Part shown: piece after piece, positions 47,711 through 61,470 of the stretch | Layout of the letters: the number at the start of each line of letters is the position of its first letter | How positions within the stretch are numbered: the stretch's first letter is position 1 | From: Eudromia elegans | Taxonomy: Eukaryota > Chordata > Aves > Tinamiformes > Tinamidae | Assembly: GCA_003342815.1 (NCBI GenBank) | Contig: PTEX01000231.1 | Span: 648,711 to 712,710 of the forward strand | Length of the DNA: 64,000 nt | Direction: 5' to 3' | Made by a program: the position numbers and the translations under genes | Notes under the pieces: model-generated | What the model was told of the DNA's origin: nothing | Database searches by the model: none | Seen by the model: the letters and a program-made list of their open reading frames with translations, nothing else

Positions 47711-50700
47711 ATCTAGTATTAGCTAATAGTGGAGAGACTTGACTGGGCTTCCAAAAATACCCGAGCCCGCCTGGTGCTGCCAAGGAGCTCGCTGTCCCCT
47801 CCACGCACATGGTTCAGAAGCAGGCAGCCATTGGTCTGCACAGAGGAGCGTGCAGCCCCACACACGGGGATGAGGGAGCCCGGAGAGCTCGTGCGCTGGC
47901 AGACACAGCACGAGGCCGGAGGGAGGGGGCCCCTGGGGACGAGGGCTGTGGGGAGAGGAAGGCTGCGCACACGTGCGCGGGTAGCGAGCGTGCACCTCCG
48001 CCTGGGTAAAGCAGGTTTTCTCATCCCTCATAAGAACTTGGTGCGAGCCAAATAGTTTTACAGCTCTTTTTTTCTTTTTAGAAAGAAAGGAAAAAAAAAC
48101 CTAAAAGCTTTTCCATGAGTTTTGGGCGTGTTGCCCAAGGAAACCCTCGCTAGGAATCAAGCGCAGGCCAGAAAACAGTGCCTGCCCCAAGGTGCTTACA
48201 CAGCCTGGACAGGCACGTGTCCTGGGGCAGAGGGACGAGCTCCGGCCAGGCCAGGGGACTGGGACGGGGCAGGGGCTCCGGCCACCAGCAGCCCCACGAG
48301 CTCCGGGAGTGGGACCGTGACTCACTGAGCACCGTGAGTCATTCCCCAGGCAGCTGGATGTGAATCATTCCCTTGGCAGCGTGCCACGGGCTGCCTGCAC
48401 CCCTCGCGCAGCTCCCGAGCTGCCAGGGAACAGCCCACGGTTTCGCTTGGTGTTATTAGCTTCGTGCAACTTGTTACTACCAAAAAGGAGCAAGGTCCTC
48501 CTTCCTTCCTCCCAGCCTCTCATTTCTGCCTCCTCCTTTGCGCCAGTGTGAGCACTTGTGGGGCTGTGTAGTGAACTGCATCAGAGTTAATTTTAACTAC
48601 TTGGTTTTAATCATGGTTAATAGTTTTTAATCATGATCAGCTTTAACTTTCATTGGTTTCCCAAGCCAGTTCACATCCCAACTGCATAAGTGCTTATGTT
48701 GACAAAAATAAGCGATTATGCTTGGGCATACACAAGAAATTGTAAATGAGGAGCATGGGACCACTAGTTTCCATAGCCATGATGTGTTGTACAGGCTGAA
48801 AGTGCCTATAAAGTCACGCTTGAAAGCTTGGGCACCCTGTCCAGCCATATTCCCCACTTGCTTCTAGTGCCCCACACTTGTTTCTAGATTCATAATATTG
48901 GTTCCTAATCCTGTTAGCCCCTGATTTTCAGTCAGGGTGCTTGGTCTTACCTCCTGCCTCCTGTTTGCTAGCGGTTCGCATGACACCACTCCAGCCACAC
49001 TGACTTCATCTTCCCCTGGTTTCTGTCTCATACATCGTCAGTGACCTCCTGATCTTGGCCTGTGGTCTCACCACCTGCCTTACATCCTGTGCCACAGATG
49101 CCCAAGTGTCCTCTAGTCTGGTCGGGGTCTTGCTTGCCCCCTTTAACTGGGGCTTCCCTTGGCTTTTCCCATTCAGAACTTCAACTTCCGCCCATGTGGT
49201 ACCAGCCTCTACTCCTAGTCCATTCTGGGCCTGATATATTAGCCCTGAGTGATATCTCTTGATTTTAAGGCACACCAATTGCACCATGAATGGTTTTAAG
49301 ACCTTGCATAAAAGGACGGTATTCAAAAAGTATTATTTCCAAGAATTATTATTTTTGGGAAGCTTCTCTGTGTGAGGGACAACCTAAGAAATATCATGAG
49401 GTACTAGTTTGAAGGTTTAGCAAATGACTGCACAGCCTAGTATGATCTGCTCCTCTGAGGAAGAAAATAATCTAAACACTGAAGGAGATGAAACAACAGC
49501 AGCATTTTAAAACAGCAGCAAGTAGTTTGTTCAATTTGATAGAGAAGTAGCAAAGTAATATAATGCAGCTGAGGATGGGTATCAATGCTTGATAAGAGAT
49601 TCTTATCAAAGCTGACGGCCATCAAGAGATGTTGCTCAAAGATGAAGAAAAATGGGTGGAGGAGCGGGATGAAGGAAAAGCTGGAAGCTCTTTCTGAGCT
49701 TGACTGACGTCTACACATGAACCAAGTATTGTCAGGGAGACAGAGGCTGAGGTTTCCAAAGGACAGAAGGAGATTGTTGTGGATTAGGAGGAGTCCTGTG
49801 AGTCACTGTTGCAAAGATGGTAGCTGAATTCATGTTTACAGCAGAGATTAGCCAGAGATAAGGGCTACAACTGGAGCTGAAGGACTCATCATTTTGAAAA
49901 TAGATGTCCAAGGGGTTGCACAAAGCCAGGACAGCTTTAAAACTCATCTAATAAAATTAGTCCTACATTTGAGTATGGAGAGGCTAACAAGGCAGGAAGA
50001 CTTCCTCATATGATAGCGAGGCACAGGGCCACAAATTGTTTATTATGTAGTTCCTCTGTAGTAATCCGATGGTGCAACAGGCTCTAGCTGGCCAGATACA
50101 CTGTCCTGTGCACGGGAGGATTTTGTTTGCAGTAAAAACTGTTCTTCCACATTGTGATTACTGAGCCACAGAGCAACCAAAATTAGCACAAAGGAATCTT
50201 TGCTCCTGTACATGTTCTTGACTAGAACAAGTGGCGTGACAGCAAATAACCAAGTCCAGAGAGCGAGATGAGTAAACGCAATTATTTTACTGGATGAGTT
50301 CTGCACCCTTACCTGGTCTCTTTACAGTCTTCTAGTAGCATGAAGGGGCGATAGGAGCTTGAAATGCCTCCCCAGAGGATACTCCTTGTCTAGAGGTTTC
50401 CTCACTTTGAGCAGCTATTTCGAGCTGCAGCAATGAACTGTGGCAGCCAAGTAATACCGAGCTGCCAACTTACATGAGAGGCCTTGCCAGAATAAATAAG
50501 ATTCAAATATGGAATAAAGCTGCATTTGCCAGCCAATGGACAGCAAAGATCCCACTCACTGCTTGAGAAGGGGAACATTCATTGTTAATATTTATGTAAA
50601 GGTTACGTTACAGGGATTGCACCAAGTTAGTGTATGTGACCAATGAGCAGCAGAAACTACCATGCACTACGAGGAGGGGTATTTCTGCTGTCCCGCTCGA

Positions 50701-50717
50701 TCCCTTCCACGGTTGCT

Positions 50718-50824
50718 GAGAAAAAGAAAGAAAAAAAAAAGAAAAGAAGCAAGGAAAAAAGAGAAAAGAAAGAAAAGAAGCAACAAAAAAAAAAGAAAAG
50801 AAAAAAGAAAAAGAAAAAAGAAAA
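50718..50824 (+). repeat. Polypurine GA-rich tract
   Basis: About 105 bases of A-rich GAAA-type sequence with only three pyrimidines. It generates Lys- or Phe-rich spurious frames on the two strands. Confidence 0.85.
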
Positions 50825-52664
50825 TCCAAGTTGCGACAGAGGCAGTGTATACCCAGAAAATGCATGAGTTTCAAGACATTTTCCCTCGTTTTTAAGAGGG
50901 AAGTATTCATCTCTCACAGTGCCAACCTGGCCTGCTCTCCCATTCCCCCTTTGACTTTCTTGCCCTGCTTCTCAGATTTCTGCTTACAGAGAGGAGAGCA
51001 GCTCCAGCCAGCTTTACTTTTCAGTGAGCCAAAAGTCATGGAACAGAATTGCTCAGCAAATCTGGGGCATTCATACACAATAGAAATTTTGGATTGTTTT
51101 ATTATAGCAATGAGCAGCAATATTTTTTTTTCCAGCAACTTGAGCTACCATTAGCTCAAAATAGGGACCATACGTGTCTTGTATGGTTGTTTCCTACTTA
51201 ATAAACGAATTTGTCTGCAACACAAATATATTTCTAAGTTAAATGAGAAAACAAAAAGGAAGAATTTTCCTCTGTGATGCCATTATCTTTTCCCCTGCAG
51301 TTAGTTCAGATTTGACTGCTGCTTCTAGTATTACTATTATGCAGCTTACCTACTGACAAAAGATAATTTTTGACAACCCGTCCCCCCTAAGAAGACAGCC
51401 TTTAACGATTAAATGAACCTTGTAAAATCCTGTATAACTTGAATAGGAATGCTCAGAGAGCATTATGAAAAATCACAACTTACTAAACCTACAGAAACTA
51501 CTCGAAGTTTAGTTTAATTATTAAACAGCAAATAGAATCATCAGTCAATCATAATTGGAAAAGATAAATGAAATTAAAGGGCTAAGAATTGCTGGTTTGG
51601 CCTGAATTGTATCCAATTTTAGTTTATGTATGTTCTAGAGGCCTAGATGTTATAATAACAGACCACCTCACTGTTGGTGTCAACCAGCCTTTGGGTGGTT
51701 TGGGATCCTTTGCCAGACCTGGGACATTATGTCCCAGTTCTTTCCAGCGGTGGGGTGGAGATGAGGCATCTCCTGAAGAGAGTGACTTTTTTTTTTTCTT
51801 TTTTTGAGTTTTGCATCTACTTTTTTTCAGTGCACTGTCAATTTCTGTACATTCTGGCCATTAGCTAAGCTCTCTCTGCTCTCATGATCTACGTCAGTGT
51901 CCTTGTTAAAAACCGAGTTAAGGGTTTGTTTCCTATTGACAGCAAATGCCGTTTGTCTTGGGCCAGGATTATCTTCCATCTCTCTCCAGTCCTTACTACA
52001 TAGCAGCCACAGTCCTTTCTTTATTCTCTTTTATTTATGGGCATGAAGAAAGTTTTTGTTGTTTACTTTTCGGATCTTTTTCAAAGTCAAACTCGGCTTG
52101 ACTTCTGGCAATTCTCACTTTGCCCTTCCTTTTCAGATAACTTTTCTTGTGTGTTTAGCGCTCTTTTCCATTTTGTAAATGTTTTGATTTCTGCTCTGGT
52201 TATTTATTCAGCCTTGCAGCCCACTTTCTTGAGAAAAAACTCTGCTTATTTTTATCTCATTCAAACAAAATAATTCCATTATCCTCAACATTTGCACTTC
52301 TCAGCCAGCTGACTTCACTAGTGAGTTCTCTTAATTTGTCAAAGCTCATCTTTTAGAAATTCAGGGTATAACTGACTATTGTAGTAGAAACCCTTACTGC
52401 CTTTTCCAATATTAATTTTGACTGAAGCAATATTTTTTTTTATCTGTGGTAGTCCTCCTTCTGTGATTAATATCAACACCTATTAGCTAGACAATGACTT
52501 TCCTGACTTCACCCATTTTTATATATTTTGCTTATTTAATATTATGTACTGAATGCACTTATGGATGTAATTCACAGTGCGAGGATTATAACAAAGATGT
52601 TTTTCCTTTATCTATGATGATTGCTCAAAAATGCGTTTAGCAGTTATTTTTTATCTCACTTCTT

Positions 52665-52757
52665 ATTTGTATAATATAGTGTGCATCATATAAATAATAA
52701 AAGATATACTATAAATAATATACTTTAAATTATATAATTAGATTATTATATACTTCT
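52665..52757. repeat. AT-rich low-complexity stretch
   Basis: Almost pure A/T with ATAAATAATA-like units. No gene signal. Confidence 0.6.
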
Positions 52758-55700
52758 TGTTCAGTTGTATTTTAATCAGGTTGCAGGAGAACTTCCAAGA
52801 AGGGCCATAGAAAGAGAGCTGTGTTATCCTCTTTCTTTCTTACTTCTATTATTTTTCAGGTTCCCAAAAACTCACATCAGTCCTTACTTTTGGGTAATTA
52901 AACAGCACACAGAAACTGTTGCTTGAGATATTTTGCAATCATGTCACTGAAAATAAAAAGGCTCACTTAAAGCTCTCACAATCTCACCTAAGGCATCAGT
53001 AGTATCTCTGGAGTAATGCTGGTTTTCAGTTACTGCTACAAAGTAGGAAAATTAATATTTCAGTTCCCCGCGATGCCCAGGATTCAGTTACTAAATGGTG
53101 CAGCTTACCTTATGAGTCCCATCTTCCATTAGCATGTGAAAGCAAAGCCTTTGGTCAACAGAAGCCTAGCAAATTTCTGTGTTGGCAAAACTCGAGCTTT
53201 CTCCCCTAATGCTCTCTCCAAGTGGCCCAGGTCTCCCACATGGGTGGTTTCCTTCCAGACCAAGGGCAGTCAATCTGTGCACAAAGGTTTCATTCCAGCA
53301 AGCACCCATATGTTTAACTTTTAAACTAACTTGAGGTCTGCAGAGGTGCACAAATCTATGAAGCTGTTCATGTACCCAACTTGTAGCGTGCAGGACAGAC
53401 CAAGAAAAGGCAGGTTCCTCATGAGCCCATCCAGGAGGGAGGCAAGGTGATTTACAGAGTCATTGCTTTCACCTGTCACCAGGATGCACCGTACTCAGGT
53501 GACCTTCAACAAGCGGCTACAGCCAGGAAAATGGATTGAGTCCTTGGCTCCAATTTTTTTTTTTTTTAAAGTAGGATTTTATATTGCTTATTTTTATGGT
53601 AGGAATGTGGGTTGTGTCTGTTCTGCTCCCTGCAATAATGAGGGGCACATCATTGACCCCCTCATAATAAGAGAAACATTGCAAAAAGCAGTCTAGTTAA
53701 ATATTCTCTAATATTTTGTACTGATATGTAATTAAGTACTGAATGAACACACAAGAGATCTCTGTGAATTTTCTAAACTTCCTTCCCTTCCTTCAGTCTG
53801 CCAGCGTCCACACCTGAGACTTCTCCATAGTTTTCTGGCTGCTGCTAAACCAAGAAAGGTGCAATAGCTGAAAGAGAAAACAGGTGAGGGGTTTCTCAAG
53901 CAAAAAAATGCAAAGACATATACTTTAGACAAAGTTCCCTCTTTTACAAACACCAACTGGACTGTATAGAAAACTAACTTGAAGGAACCAATCTGGGATG
54001 AACAGAAAGTCACCCATATGAAGGATGACTTTTATTTTTTTATTTACCCAGCACAACCAAGTTGTTGTTCTGTTGGGTGTAAAATACTCTTTTTACAGCA
54101 TCAAGTGAAGGGAGCAAGGACATCTCCTCTTTACTTCTCTTTACTCCTCTTGATTGCTCTGCAAAGACATCTGCCTGTGGCTGATTTGTAAGCAACCTTC
54201 TTCAGGGAAAATCCCATTGCATTTGTCACAGAAGTAATGAAAATAGTATTTATATTACTTGTAATTGCTTGTATAGTTTGTAATTACTTATTTGTATAAA
54301 GAAGGGGTTTGCACTGGTTATATTATTGTCAATTTTAATAAGTCTAAGCATAAAAAATCATCAGTTAGGTCTTAAACTAATGAGATTTGTTCAAAAAAAA
54401 TGAGATTTCAGACATTAATAAACTGGGATTTGACCTCTAGGGTATTTGTTAATGTGTACATTTGAAATTTAAAAACTCTGAAAGTGAGGCTGAGACAAAA
54501 CATGAAGTCCTCACATAAACAGAAAATACACATCTTAAAATAAAATACTAAAAAATAATGATGTGATAAAAATAAAATGGCTCTACACTACTTTATTTAT
54601 ACTATATATTTAATGAAAAAGCTATTTATCTTACCAGAGAAGAACAGAATCCATGTGTAACTTGTTCATATACAAGATTTAATGTATAATTAACTGATTT
54701 GCAATTGAAATAACCTATTCTATTCTCCAGGACAGTGTCATTCAAGTCTCTCTGTAGTAGCACTCCCTGTTGACAACCCTACAGCTGAGCTTGTGTCAGC
54801 ATCTCAAAAATAAAACCTTCAAACAAAGGTCATGACTCATTTCTGAAAGGTGCTCTAGGATAAATCCTCACAGCATGTTTTCGGATGACACCAAACTATC
54901 TGTCCGTTTTGGAGAAGGGAAGGCAAAGCTTTTCTGTAGAATTGCATGTAACAAGCTGTAGACAGAAAATACCTTTCTTCATGATTGCACTTTTTTCTTC
55001 TTGCTATATATCAGTGATTGTCATTAATCTATAGTGTACATCATGACCTTACTTTACATACATATTTCTTCATCAGTGTAGTAGTACCCCTCCCTGTATG
55101 TTTTTGAAATACTAATTGAAGTCTTAAATGCATGACCCTCTTTGATTGCGTTTTTGCACCAGCAAGGCCAGTTGTAGGATGTGGCAGAAGGCTTATTTCT
55201 GGAAATCTTTTATGATTTTTGCTAACTGCACCTTCAGGGATCTCTTTGTCATTTGATCTATGTAGAGAGTAGCTCTTAGTAGTTGAATTCATTTAGTGTC
55301 TCACAATAGACTAGTACTGTCTGGCTGTGCAAAAACGTACATCTTAAGCCGAAATGTCAGTTTAATCATAACTTTTTTTTTAACATAATAAATGCAACAG
55401 ATAACATAAAAGGATTATCCATGAGCATGAAAAAGATATATATATTATCTTTCCTCCCTGTCTGTCTTCTCTCATTTAATTCATGTTTCAGAAATGTGTT
55501 CAGTGTGAAGAACTCTCCTAATCTGGATACCCTAAACCAAAATTGCCTCAGAAAAGGAAACTTCTCCCTTTCACTGACACATGTAAATGATGGGAGGAGA
55601 CAGAATATAATTTATCAATTCATAGTCTTTTGGCATATGCGGAGACAGAAGAGGTTAATAGCTTAAGATTAATACTCCCAATTATAAAGTGTCATGTACA

Positions 55701-57559
55701 AACATTACCTTAGATTCCTTTTCTGTGATTTAGAGTAAGAAGTTAATCCAGATATCCTCTCCAGTCTCTAGTTTGAAAAGGAAAACGGCAAGATTTAGAC
55801 AGGTTATCTAAGAATTTCTTTATCTTCTTTTGTATCCAGGTCTATTTATGTCAGGAAAATAATGTAGGTCCTGATAATATTATGTCATCTATGACTGCTG
55901 GAGTGAGAAAGTTTTGCTGTTTTATCAGATTAATTTTCTAGCCTAGGATAGGATATGTTTCAGTTTGAAAAACTTTCTGTAATGAATTTTATACAGAAAA
56001 ACAAGAAAATTTTCTTTATATCGACTGACTCTAAGTAAGTTCTTCCAAGTTCTTCCTCTTTCCTGTGTCTTGGTTTAGATAATCCATCTGTGTGCATTTA
56101 CACTGTCAGCAGTTTTAAGATGCTCAATCCTTTTGTGATAAAGAGACACATGAAAAGGTCCGTAATTTCATCCATATTTTCCTTTGTTCAAAGAATTTTA
56201 AAGTCTTCAAGTCCTTTGGAAAGTGGTTCATTTTTGATAAGAAAAGTCTAAAGACATTTCTAGACACAACTAGAGAGATTAATCTCAGCTGACATGCATA
56301 TGCACTAGAGGTGTTGATAAAGAAGGCTGTTCACTCAGGGCTTCCCTTGATGGTCAGTGTAGAAGAGCAGGTAGGTTTAGGGAATGAATCACCAGTGTAA
56401 TTTAGACAAGGATTCCTTACATTTTCTGAGTAGACCAAAGGGTTTACTTGTTCTACAAGCCCACCAATACAGAATTTAAACTTTTATTCTTCCAAGAAGC
56501 AGTCACTTGTTTTTTCTGGCATTTATTTGGAGTTCAATCTGACTTCACCCAGTTTTCCCAAACAGGAAAAAGTCACACACTTCATTCAAATGTCTTTCAA
56601 GTGATTGGTGTTTTCTGCTGCTCAATGAGTAGGAGTGATCCCACAAATAGCTTTTTGTGACTTCAATAGCCTCTTTTGAACACTTCATCAGGTGTTCAAA
56701 ATTTTGCAAGAGTAGATGTAAGGGAGTTTCTGTGGCTATGTGGCCAATTTGGTAGAAAGAGCAAGAAGAGAACTGGGCTGCCTGCACAGCAACAGTTAGC
56801 AAAACAGTTAGCCAGTACAGCAAAACATTAGGTGTGTTTTCAGGAACACAACAATCCATGTTGTAATAAATGGAAGTATATAGAATAACCATTTTTTTGC
56901 ATGGATTTCACACAAGACAGGTGGTTTTCAAAGACTGATGAGTCTCTGCTACTGAACTCTGACCTGAGAGCATTAGTCTTCCATATTTACAGAATCAGCC
57001 CTAGGATTCATATCTTCTAACTTTAGTTGACTGCGTCATTGATGTCTACACCAGAGAAAGTCCTCTAGATTTCAAGTCAGTGAAGAGTAGCTGGCAACCC
57101 AATAACAAAGGTATGACTGTCCTGGAAAGCATGCTGTTAGCCTACAGCAGCTGACACGCAACATCAGGGTACGTACATACGTAGCTGCTTAGCCTGACAC
57201 AACCTGACTCCACTATTTGTGGTTGCACAGGGTGTAGTCGCAGCAAATGTGAGGAGGCAGACCTAGGTACACAGCAGTACTTTGCATTGCATTTTGTTTT
57301 TCTGTGCAAAACTTTTCAGTATTAAGAAATTCAAATCAGATTCCTCCAGTTCTCCATTGCATGAGGTTTCATAAAGCACTTTTTCTTTTTTTTAATCTGT
57401 ACTTCACAATTTTCTCTCCCTGCTATGAGCATGCATTCTGTGCAAGGCAGAATCCCTTATGGTTCTGGTTTCGTGTGTTTCATATATGTGGAACTTATGC
57501 AATTCCTTCTAAAATAGGTGCTGTGAAAAATGAAACTTTTTTTTTTTTTTTTTTTCCAG

Positions 57560-57623
57560 AGGAGAACAATAGTAACTTCACACCATGGCATATTATTTCT
57601 GGGCCTTCAAAACACACCAGAAG
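57560..57623 (+). other. Exon-like segment (acceptor and donor signals)
   Basis: A run of about 20 T plus CCAG precedes a 64-base segment that is followed by GTAAAA. One frame is open (ENNSNFTPWHIISGP), but the peptide is not recognised. It could be a cryptic exon or chance. Confidence 0.15.
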
Positions 57624-60600
57624 GTAAAACTTCATGACGCAGATTTTGAATGATTAGCGGTGGATGAAGAAATTCAGGATGAGGAAAGCCACCTTAAGGG
57701 AATCGTGTGCTGAGCAGGTGCTGGCCATGGCCCTTCATCGAAGACACTGGCGTGACGGCAGCTCTAGCAACAGATAAGCAAATAGCAGCCGTGATCTGGG
57801 AGCTTGCAGCGCTACCCTCCTTCCAGACAGCAGGCAGTTGACTGAGCTAGAAAACCCACGGTGAAGGCAGTTTGCATGTGGGTCTGCACGATCATTAAGT
57901 ATGTCCTACTTTCCTGAGACTGTGCATCAGGGTGGTGCCTGGGGAACAGAGGAATTCAAAGCAGGGAATGACATAATTGTGGTAGGGAAATAGATAAAGT
58001 ACGTCCAGGCTCTGCATCCTCTGAATACAAATGAGTATATTTGTCCATGATGTAATCCTTGACTGATCAAGAAAGATATACAAAAATTACCTCTTTGGGA
58101 AACACTATTTTACTTTTTTTTTTACCCGAAGCACAGTGAAATTTGGCCTTTGCCTCACACATACAGAAACCAGAAAAATTCAGCACTTTCTTTCAGCAAA
58201 TGCAAGGAAACTTGGGACTACTTAAAATTCACGAGGAATTCATCCTGATTAAGCCTTTTCTCAGTCAAATAAACATGTTGTTGTTACTGTTGCATGTTTT
58301 TAGTCCAGATTTGGGAAGTGTACTACAGGCTATAGGAAAACCATGGCAGTAGATTGGCAGGTTGAATAGGCAGACATCAGGTTAGTGACTATAGCCTTGC
58401 TTTGCTAAGGGAATTCAGGAGGTCTCTGTGGTGTGCGACCCTTGCTGATGGTCAGGTTTCTGATTATTGCCCTTAGAAACAAGAGTCAGTTTAAAATTAA
58501 TTATAGTCATCACTGAGTTCTTGTTTGTTCGCTATGCTAGGCTACAGAGAAAAGAAAAGGCCGTCCTTTTAAAGAAAAGCAGCCGTGTTCAAGCATTGCC
58601 ACAGAAGGAAAAACATTAAGCAAAATGCAGCCTGGGGCATCCTCCTGGAGCTCCTGGCCCCTTCCTTGTTGAGCTAGTCTTGCATCTTTGGGAATCTGTC
58701 TCTAATCCTACCTGGTTCCAAGAACTGCTGGCTCACCACAGTGAAGGAGATGTTCCACCTCAGCCATGAGTTATTTGGAGTCAGGTAACACAAAAGCCGA
58801 GCTTGTACATCAGTTTAGGGGAGGAAATATGGGTAAACATCACAAAAGTTAATACTTTGATTTGTGCAAGAACAGGTATGTTTTTATTCCAGATTAAAAT
58901 AAATAAACAAATAAAAAGCAACCCAGTGCTATGGTATCACTATGAAAGTTGACTAGTGGACTATACTTGCAATCCCTTCTCACAGGCTTTTGGTTATGGT
59001 ATATTAATTAAAAGTACATAGATTCATAATGAACAGTCGGTCTCTCTGTATGCCTTAGAAAAATATACAGTAGACCCTTCCTTAGAGCTGCTCAACAATT
59101 CCTGTGTTTGACCACAGAAATAAGAGGTACAAAACACCACTAACCTTGAGCAGGACCTTTGGTTTCTAGAATCACACGAAAATTTGAAAGACAATGTAGC
59201 TTTTACAGGGCTATCAGGTAATATGACAGAATTACTTGTGCAGGACTCTCTATTTCCCATCCTACCAAAAGCTATGAGTGAGCCCAGATTAACTGGGTGT
59301 ATAACTGCAGAGATTTGGGGGAAAAAAAATAACTACACTTCGAAAAGTAATTCCAGCTTTTAACATGTATTTCCAAAACCTAGTTTCTTATAATACAGGA
59401 GGTAACCAGAAAATAATTCAGCTGTTCTCTAAAAGACACAGGGCATTTAATGGAAAATACCAATATAGAAAAAGCAATAGTATACGTAATTATATCGATT
59501 TCTAAGTTAGCAAAATAAATACAAAAATAATCAAACAGTATTTTTAGGACAAGAGTAAAGTGGTTAATTTTGCCATGTAGTTGCAACAGAATATAGCAAC
59601 CTTGAAATCATTCTGAAAACTAGTTCACACACAACTAGAGTGCTCTGCTTCTGATGTGGGTTCCAAAATCAATAGAACCAACAAACTCTTTATTTTCTGG
59701 ATGTCATGCTAAATTTCTAGAAACTCTCATACAACACTTGAAGCCAGCATCATGACAGATTTTTATCCAACCCTGTGTCCGGCAGGGCTTCTTTCAAGTG
59801 GTGGAGCAATTTTTGTGTACATTTGGCCTACTGCATGTTGGGTTTGTTGAGCTCCTCCAGGGTGTGCATCTCTCTACCTACCTGAAGCTTTTGTGTGGGA
59901 CTTCATGCAGATGGATACAGGGTATTGGTGTCTTTCAGGAACACTGCTGACGAGGTATTCTGCATTTTCTGAAGAAAGATACAGTGCCTTTATTCAGTGC
60001 CAAGCAGGGGTCTCAGCAAGACCAAGTGAGGGCTCAGGGTTGGTGGTCCCTGGTGGGACAAAGCGCTCATGCTGTTCTGCTTGAACCTAGGTCCTGAGAA
60101 ACACTTCAGATATCCTGTGCCAGCAGTTGAGATCATCTGTTTGGAAAAAGCAGGTTGTACCACTCCCTTATTTTATGTCAACACGCACGATGGTGCAAGG
60201 CACCCTCTGTTACACAAGAGCACACGGTGACAACCCAGGCTATAGCGGGCTCTGCAGCCGGAGCATCAAACGGGAGCAAACAGGGCAAACCACCGAACAG
60301 GGTGTGTTGAATGATGTCTCGTCAAACATCTTCTGAGACAGGGTATATGCCAGTTTTTTTTTCGTCTTGCATTTTAAAGAGGAACTGTTTTACGAGGATC
60401 ATACCCTTTCAGCACAAACCAGCTTCAGGGCTGGTTTGTTTTCAGGATCCTTCTCATGTGTTTCTGATTCCTGAGCTGAGAAGACATGCACATTTTTCAC
60501 CAAATCCTCTCTTATTATGCAAGTTTACTCTAAAGATAAAGCAGGAAAGGCTACTACTAATGCCACAGACAAAGCAGTTTTGGTTGAAATTTATGTTTAG

Positions 60601-61239
60601 TGTGCAATTCATGTTCAGTGTGCAATGCTACAATTTATCTCTCCTCTGCATTCTGTTTACCCAATATCCCATCCTTATCAGGACATCAGCCACTTCTTTT
60701 TGGCATCTGTCAAAATTGTTTTTCTTGGTAACCTGAATCCTGGCTGGAAAAGTTCATTAGTTGGAAGTTTTACTGTATGATCTTTCTTAGGATCTCACTT
60801 TTTTTTTTTTTTTAACTCTGTATCTGAATTATTTAATTCAAGAAATAAATCTTCTTAGATGCATATGCTACATGCCAAGCAGGTTCTTTCTTTTTTCTAC
60901 ACTGATTAAAGTAGGGATTTCAGTACAACTTAAAACCCTATAACTGAGAAATCCAAGTTTGCCGCTTTCGTGCAGAAATTGTCCCACTGAACAAATTCCT
61001 GTGTTTGGGTTTGTTGCAAGATTACAAAGAGGAAACCTCCTACCAGGATCAGAGTGTTCGAACATTATCAGTGGCTTCGCTGCAAGATATTTGGATTCCT
61101 AAGATATGCAGACTTCCTATGTGAAGCATTTACAGCTTTTGCTGAGTATTAAACCCCTTCTGAAAGTCTCTTATTCTGATGCTGCCTTTAGGAAGACTGT
61201 TTTCAGTGTTAATTCTATTACATGATTGTAATTCCATTA

Positions 61240-61470
61240 GGGGCTTTGCTAGGCTGGCCGTGGCAGTGCGGCACTGCTTGCGAGCGCTCCCGGACGGGCC
61301 GGGGCCGCGTGTGTGTTTATATGGGCTTTTACAAGTCCCTCCCTTCCGCAGAGATTTCGTTCCGAGGACTCTGCGACGCAGGCGAGTTGAAAGGGAAGAG
61401 CAGGCCCTTATCACAGCACGGAAACGCGCCGGGAGCTCCGTGCTGGGCTGCACCTGAAGATAAAGCTCCA
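61240..61470. other. CpG-rich patch upstream of AMD1
   Basis: An isolated GC- and CpG-rich block of about 230 bases in AT-rich surroundings. No gene signal beyond long spurious frames on both strands. It could be a distal regulatory island. Confidence 0.3.

Noticed and set aside
48180-48215. Possible old SINE/L2 piece (TGCCCCAAGGTGCTTACA)
   Set aside because: The resemblance covers only about 20 bases, too short to call.
48980-49326. 106-codon minus frame in a moderately GC-rich block, considered as a transposon remnant
   Set aside because: The peptide resembles no transposase, reverse transcriptase or capsid that I know, and no terminal repeats are seen.
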